DNA from: JALYRV01 sp036675475
Lineage (GTDB): Bacteria > Acidobacteriota > Vicinamibacteria > Vicinamibacterales > SCN-69-37
Assembly (NCBI GenBank): GCA_036675475.1
Contig: JAKFEY010000001.1
Location: forward strand, 1 to 64,000
Direction of reading: 5' to 3'
DNA length: 64,000 bases
The position numbers and the translations under genes were made by a program. The notes below the pieces were generated by a model that ran no database searches, had not been told where the DNA came from, and saw nothing but the letters and a program-made list of their open reading frames with translations. Positions within the stretch are counted from its first letter, which is position 1, and every line of letters begins with the position of its first letter. Positions 59,022 to 64,000 of the stretch are shown here, in pieces.

Positions 59022-59953
59022 GGGTCGCCATTCTCGGATCGGGCGCCGTGGGCGGCTTCTATGGCGCCCTGCTCGCGCGGCAGGGACACGACGTCGCGTT
59101 CATTGCGCGCGGCGCGCATCTCGACGCCATCCGCAATCAGGGCCTGCGCATCCGCGGCTCGGTGGGCGACTTTGCCGCGCGCGGACGCGCCGAAAGCGAC
59201 ACCTCCCGCGTCGGCATCGTCGATCTCGTCATCTACGCCGTCAAGACGTACGACAACGACACCGCGCTGCCGATGCTGGCGCCCATGGTTGGCCCGAACA
59301 CGGCGGTGCTCACGCTGCAGAACGGCGTGGACAGCGTCGACGAGGTCGCCGCCGCGGTTGGCAGCGACCACGTGCTCGGCGGCTCCACGTATGTGGCCAC
59401 CGCGATCGCCGAACCGGGCCTCATCGAGCAGACCGGCACGCACCGGCGCGTCGTGTTCGGGGAAGTGACCGGCCAGCCGTCGGCCCCGAGCGCGCGCGTG
59501 AACGAGATCGCGCAGGTCATGCAGCAGGCCGACATTCAGGCCGAAGCCGTCGCCGACGCGCGTCCGTCGCTCTGGGAGAAGTTCGTCTATCTCGCGCCGT
59601 TCGCCGGCTTCACCGGAGCGGCGCGCCTGCCCATCGGGCCGCTGCGCGATCAGCCGGGCTTCTTCGCGCTCGCGCTTCGCGCCTGCGGAGAGGTGGCCTC
59701 CGTCGCGCGCGCCGAGGGCGTTGCGCTGCCCGCCGATCTCGAAAATCGCCTGCGCGTCTACATCGAGGCGCTGCCGGCCACCACGCGCTCCTCGCTGCTG
59801 ATTGACCTCCAGAGCGGCAAACGCATCGAAGTCGAAAGCCTGCAAGGCTCGGTGGTGCGCCGCGCGGCCGCGGCCGGCATCGACGTGCCCATCATGCAGA
59901 CCCTGTATGCCGCGCTGAAGCCCTGGGCGAACCCGCGCCCGGCGCAGCCATGA
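59018..59953 (+). CDS. panE: Ketopantoate reductase family protein
   Basis: The protein has 311 residues from the GTG at 59018 (GTGA overlap). The NADPH-binding motif is RVAILGSGAVGGFYGALLARQGH. VKTYDNDTALPMLAPMVGPNTAVLTLQNGVDSVD and LWEKFVYLAPFAGFTGAARLPIGPL match PanE/ApbA, including the catalytic Lys in WEKF. It would reduce ketopantoate in pantothenate synthesis. Paralogues with other 2-keto acids as substrates exist, so the symbol is tentative. Confidence 0.85.
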   Translation: MRVAILGSGAVGGFYGALLARQGHDVAFIARGAHLDAIRNQGLRIRGSVGDFAARGRAESDTSRVGIVDLVIYAVKTYDNDTALPMLAPMVGPNTAVLTLQNGVDSVDEVAAAVGSDHVLGGSTYVATAIAEPGLIEQTGTHRRVVFGEVTGQPSAPSARVNEIAQVMQQADIQAEAVADARPSLWEKFVYLAPFAGFTGAARLPIGPLRDQPGFFALALRACGEVASVARAEGVALPADLENRLRVYIEALPATTRSSLLIDLQSGKRIEVESLQGSVVRRAAAAGIDVPIMQTLYAALKPWANPRPAQP

Positions 59954-60780
59954 CGCTGGTCGTTCTCGGCACGATTGCCGCCGGCGCCGTCGCGGGCTGC
60001 CTCGGCGCCATGCTCGGCCTCGGCGGCGGCATCTTCATCGTCCCCTTCCTCAACCTTGTCGTCGGCCTGCCGTTCGCGTCGGCGTCGGCCGTCAGCCTCG
60101 TGACCATCATTGCGACGTCGAGCGTGTCGGCGACCAACACCGAGCAGCGCAAGGTCACGAACCTGAAGCTCGGCATGCTGCTCGAAGCCTTCAGCGCGCC
60201 AACGGCGCTTGCCGCCGCGTACTGGGCGGGATCGATTTCCGAGCCGACGCTGCGCCGCATCTTTGCGATCTCGGCCCTCGGCATCGCCGTCGTGATGTTC
60301 ACGCGGCTCAACAAGCGGAACGTCGTGCGCGATCCGGATTTCGACACCGGCATGCTCGGGGGGCGCTATTACGAGGCCGAAAGCGGCGATACGGTGGCGT
60401 ACGCCGTCAGGCGCCTGCCGGTTGCCTGCGGCACCTCCATGCTCGCCGGCGTCCTCTCGGGCCTCATCGGCATCGGCGGCGGCATCGTCAAGGTGCCGGT
60501 GCTCAACGCGTGGTGCGGCGTGCCGATGCGCGCCGCCGCGGCGACGAGCGCGTTCATGATCGGCATCACCGTCGTGGCCAGCGCCATTCCCTATTACCTG
60601 CGCGGCGACGTGGTGCCGCAGTTCGCCGCCGCCACCGTGCTCGGCGTGCTGGCCGGCGGGCGCCTCGGCATCTGGCTGATGCCGCGCGTCCGCGCGCGCG
60701 AGCTCAAGCTGATGATGATTGCCATGCTCGTGCTGATGGCGATCGTTTATCTCGTGAAGAGCGGAAAGGCAGGGGCCTGA
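59950..60780 (+). CDS. TSUP-family (TauE/SafE) anion exporter
   Basis: The protein has 276 residues and about eight membrane helices, with the duplicated TSUP motif: AGCLGAMLGLGGGIFIVPFL near the N-terminus and GVLSGLIGIGGGIVKVPVL in the second half. Members move sulfite, sulfonates or organic acids. It overlaps panE by 4 nt and the DUF1634 gene by 1 nt. Confidence 0.9.
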   Translation: MTLVVLGTIAAGAVAGCLGAMLGLGGGIFIVPFLNLVVGLPFASASAVSLVTIIATSSVSATNTEQRKVTNLKLGMLLEAFSAPTALAAAYWAGSISEPTLRRIFAISALGIAVVMFTRLNKRNVVRDPDFDTGMLGGRYYEAESGDTVAYAVRRLPVACGTSMLAGVLSGLIGIGGGIVKVPVLNAWCGVPMRAAAATSAFMIGITVVASAIPYYLRGDVVPQFAAATVLGVLAGGRLGIWLMPRVRARELKLMMIAMLVLMAIVYLVKSGKAGA

Positions 60781-61046
60781 TGGAACGCGCGCTGCGCATC
60801 GCGACGTGGGTGTCCGCGGGACTGCTGGCGGCGGGACTGCTGCTGTGGCTGGCGGGCGCGCCGCAGGCGACGAGGATGCTGCACGCGGGGCTGTGGCTCC
60901 TGATTGCCACGCCCATCGTGCGCGTGCTGATGGCGTTGACCGGTTACGTGAAGGATCGCGACTGGGTCTTTGCGTTGCTGACGCTGGTCGTCCTCGGCTG
61001 CCTGGTCGTGCCGATTACCGTGTTCCTCGCGTCGTTTCCTCGCTGA
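60780..61046 (+). CDS. DUF1634 membrane protein
   Basis: The protein has 88 residues from the ATG in TGATG at 60780. Three hydrophobic helices (WVSAGLLAAGLLLWLAG, GLWLLIATPIVRVLMALTG, VFALLTLVVLGCLVVPITVFL) with the DUF1634 pattern. DUF1634 genes regularly follow TSUP exporters and are assumed to be their partner. The 3' end overlaps the convergent GAF gene by 32 nt. Confidence 0.88.
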   Translation: MERALRIATWVSAGLLAAGLLLWLAGAPQATRMLHAGLWLLIATPIVRVLMALTGYVKDRDWVFALLTLVVLGCLVVPITVFLASFPR

Positions 61047-62082
61047 ACGCCTCGGGACTCGACGGAATTCCCCCCTGCACCTGCTCGGCCACCTCGCGCA
61101 GCCGGTCCTGCGCGGCGGTGCGCATGTTCTCGAGCAGATCCTGAATGCGCTGCGCCTGCCTCGTGATCACCGCGACGTCGCGCTGCAGCGCCGCATCGGG
61201 ATAGCCTCGCTCCAGCAGATCGCAATGGCCGATGATCGTCTGCAGCGCGCTTTGAATCTCGCTCGCGATCGACAGCGTCAACTCCGCCATCGCCTCCATC
61301 GTGCGGAACCGCGCCACCGCCTGCTGCAGCTGCTGCGCGACGTACGCCATCGCCAGAATTTCCGCGATGGGTTCGAGCGCGTCGACGTGCTCCTGCGTGA
61401 ACGCGCTTTTCGCGCGCGACACGACGTTGAGCGTGCCGACCGCCTTGTTCTTGGACACGAGCGGCAGCACCATGCCCGACTGGAAGCCGGTTTGATGCAG
61501 CACGTTGGCGTCGAGGAAATCGGGCGCCTGCTCGCTGAAGCTGTCGACAATCAGCGGCTTGCACGTGCGCACGACGTGGCCGATGTGCGTGCGATCGAGA
61601 TTGAACTCGAGATCCACGCGAGGCCGCGTGCGGCGCTCAGGCTCCGCCACGCGCGCCGTGTACGTCTGGAATTCCTGCCCGCCCTCCTTCAGCAGCGCCA
61701 GGCCCACCCGGTCGCAGGGCACGATGCGCGCGACGCGGCGGGCGAGCGCCTGAAAAGCGAGCGTGACGTCGGTGGAGCGGGCGAGCGCCTGCAGCATCTC
61801 GTTGTGGGCTTCGAGCTGCTCCACCTGATCGAGCGTGGCGCGGTGCTCGCTCTCGCGGGTGTGAATCGTGTTGCGCAGATAGGAGAAGCGGCTGGCGCCG
61901 AGCAGCCCGAGCGCCAGGATGGTGGCCCACGAGAGGGCGATGAGGCCGGGCGCGAGCAGGCGCTCCGGCACAATGCCGCGGCCGGCAAGCAGCCACAGGG
62001 CGAGCTGCAGGACGGCGCCACCGGCAATCAGGGCCAGCATCAGGCCCTGCGCCTCGGAGCGACGGGGAGCCGGGGAGCTCAT
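61015..62082 (-). CDS. Membrane GAF-domain protein with degenerate HisKA segment
   Basis: The protein has 355 residues. Two N-terminal helices, a coiled-coil linker (about 80-100) and a GAF domain (about 105-255: LAFQALARRVARIVPCDRVGLALL, then GFQSGMVLPLVSKNKAVGTLNVVSR). The C-terminal helices (MAELTLSIASEIQSALQTIIGHCDLL) look like a HisKA dimerisation domain, but the phospho-His position is Ser and no ATPase domain follows. It therefore cannot act as a normal kinase. It overlaps the end of the molybdopterin oxidoreductase gene by 4 nt. Confidence 0.85.
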   Translation of the reverse strand: MSSPAPRRSEAQGLMLALIAGGAVLQLALWLLAGRGIVPERLLAPGLIALSWATILALGLLGASRFSYLRNTIHTRESEHRATLDQVEQLEAHNEMLQALARSTDVTLAFQALARRVARIVPCDRVGLALLKEGGQEFQTYTARVAEPERRTRPRVDLEFNLDRTHIGHVVRTCKPLIVDSFSEQAPDFLDANVLHQTGFQSGMVLPLVSKNKAVGTLNVVSRAKSAFTQEHVDALEPIAEILAMAYVAQQLQQAVARFRTMEAMAELTLSIASEIQSALQTIIGHCDLLERGYPDAALQRDVAVITRQAQRIQDLLENMRTAAQDRLREVAEQVQGGIPSSPEAFSEETTRGTR

Positions 62083-64000
62083 GGCTCCGTAATGTTATAC
62101 GCGTCTCGCACCGGCCGCAGCGGCCGATCGAACCAGAGGGGGCGGCGCAGGCCCCCGGGCCCCGGGGCGGGCCGGGTCTGCTCGAGCCACTCGCGATAGA
62201 GCTGGTGGGACCGCTCGGTGTCGACCTCGATGTCGCCATAGGCATCGTCCGGGCCGGCCTTTTCGACCGTGACCTTCTGGTGCCAGCAGTGCATCCCGCT
62301 CACCGGGTCGGGTTGCACCGGGAAGGTGACGTTCTGGTGCACGCCGATCTCGCTCCACCAGATGCGGCCGCTGTCGGGGTCCTTGCTCTCGAAGGGTTGC
62401 GCGCCGTGCACCTGCTTCATCGAATAGCGGCCGCGGCCCGAGCGCTCGATTTTGACCAGCGCCGACGCGTTGCGCGAGCCGCCCTCGTCTTCATGCAGCC
62501 GCCAGCGGCCCAGATGGTGCGACATCGCCACCACGCCGGGGCGAAGGCCCTCGGTGACCCAGGCGCGCGTCACGAAATAGCCGATGGCCGTCTTCACCTT
62601 GACGAGGTCGCCGCTTTCGACGCCGAGTTTGCGCGCGTCCGGCGTCGCGAGCCACAGCGGATTCGAGTGTGAGATCTCGTACGCCCATTTCACGGCGCTG
62701 CGCGTGTGCACGAGCGTCGGCAGCCGGAAATTGGGAAGCAGATCGAATTCGTTCTCGTCGCGCTTCAGTTCTTTCCAGTGCACGTGGCCAGGCACGTAGC
62801 GCGGAATGGCATGTTCGGCCCAGCCCCATTCGGCCAGGGTCTTCGAGTAGAACTCGAGCTTCTTCGACGGCGTGTTGAAGCCGTCAGTTTCGTGGGCGCG
62901 GCTGTACGCGGCCTCATCGACCTTGAACACGCCGTACTTGCGCATGTACTCGAGCGGCTTGAGATTCTCGCGCGCGGCCGCTTCGGGCAGGCCCGGCACC
63001 GAGTTCTCGAACATCCAGCCGTAGTACTCGTCCATCGTGATGCGCTCGCCCGGACGATACGGCGACTCCCAGAACTTGCGCATGCCGAGCGAGCCGTCGT
63101 GATCGATGCGCCACGTGAGCTCCGCCCAGAACTCGCTTTCCTCCCACACCTCGCCGGGGTTCGCGTCCTTCGTGTCGGCGGCGGGGTTGCCCGCCTTCTC
63201 GCGCGCGACACGCACGACGGGCTGCCGGAACCCGAGCCAGCGGCCCGCGTGCGTCTCCTGGCTCATCGTGTCGTGACGCTCGGTGCCAAGGCCCATGGGC
63301 AGCACGTAGTCGGCAAACCACGCCGTCTCGCTCCACGTGGGCGTGAGCGCGATGTGCATGCCGATCTTCGACTCGTCCTCGAGCACTTCCATCCACGAGA
63401 AGCCGTCGGGATTGGTCCACAGCGGGTTGTAGACGCGCGTGAAATACACGTCGAGCTTGCCGCGCCCCTCCTTGAGGAAGTGCGGCAGCAGGAAGCTCAT
63501 TTCGTGAAACGAGAGCGGGAACTCGCGCGGAAACAGCAGCTCGTTCCAGTAGCCGGGCGGCGGCGGCGGATTGGGATGCTTCGGCACGAACTTGTTCGTG
63601 GAGTTGAGATTGACGCCGCCCTTCTCGCCGATCGCGCCCGTGAGCACCACGAGCAGATAGAGGCACCGCGTGATCTGCCAGCCCCACAGGTTCCCCGCGG
63701 CCGCGGCGCGCCAGCTGTGCGTCGAGAAGGCCGTGCCGGCCTCGGCAATCGCGCGCGCGGCCTGCTCGAGGCGCGCGGCGGGTACGCCTGACTCGGCTTC
63801 GGCATATTCGAACGTGAACGGCGCGTACTCTTCCTCCATCGCAGCGATGAAGGAGTCGAACGTGGCCGGCGCGCCCGGCTTCTCGGCCGCCAGGTACTCT
63901 TCCCAGTTGACCCATTTCTCGACGAACGCGCGGTTGTAGCGCTTTTCGGCGAGCAGGTATCGCGCGAACGACAGCAGAATCGCGCCTTCCGTGCCGGAGT
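62079..64000 (-). CDS. Molybdopterin-dependent oxidoreductase, DMSO-reductase family (N-terminus outside window)
   Basis: About 640 residues of the C-terminal part are visible and the frame runs off the right edge. EGAILLSFARYLLAEKRYNRAFVEKW, TAWFADYVLPMGLGTERHDTMSQETHAGRW, and the C-terminal MopB-binding barrel (VESGDLVKVKTAIGYFVTRAWVTEGLRPGVVAMSHHLGRW, then NVTFPVQPDPVSGMHCWHQKVTVEKA) identify the family. The substrate cannot be read without the N-terminus and its metal-binding residues. It is co-transcribed with the GAF protein. Confidence 0.9.
   Translation of the reverse strand, partial: SGTEGAILLSFARYLLAEKRYNRAFVEKWVNWEEYLAAEKPGAPATFDSFIAAMEEEYAPFTFEYAEAESGVPAARLEQAARAIAEAGTAFSTHSWRAAAAGNLWGWQITRCLYLLVVLTGAIGEKGGVNLNSTNKFVPKHPNPPPPPGYWNELLFPREFPLSFHEMSFLLPHFLKEGRGKLDVYFTRVYNPLWTNPDGFSWMEVLEDESKIGMHIALTPTWSETAWFADYVLPMGLGTERHDTMSQETHAGRWLGFRQPVVRVAREKAGNPAADTKDANPGEVWEESEFWAELTWRIDHDGSLGMRKFWESPYRPGERITMDEYYGWMFENSVPGLPEAAARENLKPLEYMRKYGVFKVDEAAYSRAHETDGFNTPSKKLEFYSKTLAEWGWAEHAIPRYVPGHVHWKELKRDENEFDLLPNFRLPTLVHTRSAVKWAYEISHSNPLWLATPDARKLGVESGDLVKVKTAIGYFVTRAWVTEGLRPGVVAMSHHLGRWRLHEDEGGSRNASALVKIERSGRGRYSMKQVHGAQPFESKDPDSGRIWWSEIGVHQNVTFPVQPDPVSGMHCWHQKVTVEKAGPDDAYGDIEVDTERSHQLYREWLEQTRPAPGPGGLRRPLWFDRPLRPVRDAYNITEP

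Noticed and set aside
1..64000. tRNA or rRNA genes
   Set aside because: I saw no cloverleaf with a T-loop GTTCGAATC-like core in an intergenic region and no rRNA signature. Intergenic spaces are too short. A covariance-model scan would settle it.

Overview
The window is 64 kb of GC-rich, tightly packed bacterial DNA with no rRNA, tRNA or CRISPR array that I could find. The protein families point to Acidobacteriota, probably a Vicinamibacteria-like soil lineage. The clues are a VWFA-related protein of the type typical of acidobacteria, a DUF1501/DUF1800 pair, tandem secreted amidohydrolases, and secreted S9 and M14 peptidases. This placement is inferred from gene content, not from a marker gene.

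Layout. 0-11.4 kb: the end of an S9 peptidase, two paralogous outer-membrane-like proteins flanking a YbiT-type ABC-F ATPase and an ArfB-type release factor, then two amidohydrolase genes. 11.5-16 kb: a small accessory island with a frameshifted DUF2075 helicase-like gene, two back-to-back PIN-toxin/antitoxin modules and small unknown genes. 16-22.8 kb: a secreted unknown, a GT4 glycosyltransferase with a GH130 partner, a quinone oxidoreductase and cell-envelope proteins. 22.7-31.7 kb: a complete arginine regulon. argC-B-D-A-J-F runs left and argR-G-H runs right from one 22-bp intergenic region carrying an ARG-box-like palindrome. ArgA and ArgJ supply N-acetylglutamate, ArgB/C/D make N-acetylornithine, ArgJ recycles the acetyl group, and ArgF/G/H finish arginine.

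31.8-49.3 kb: envelope and secreted proteins, a large M14 peptidase, ThiO, PhhB, a MerR regulator, an isolated BMC shell protein, a D-amino-acid PLP enzyme, the DUF1501/DUF1800 pair, an acetyltransferase and the VWA protein. 49.3-56.8 kb: a candidate catabolic cassette with two PYROXD2-like FAD oxidoreductases, a GcvT-family folate enzyme, a Rieske oxygenase and an APC permease. Its core is bracketed by two 118-bp near-identical inverted copies of a self-complementary element. 56.8-64 kb: a membrane protein, an M14 peptidase/PanE/TSUP/DUF1634 operon, and a GAF protein overlapping the end of a molybdopterin oxidoreductase.

Two themes cross the window. Many operon-leading genes have a TANNNT box only 6-9 nt before the start codon and no Shine-Dalgarno, which suggests leaderless mRNAs. 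Short GC-rich palindromes recur between genes and have entered reading frames, including argB and the ABC-F gene, in the same frame.
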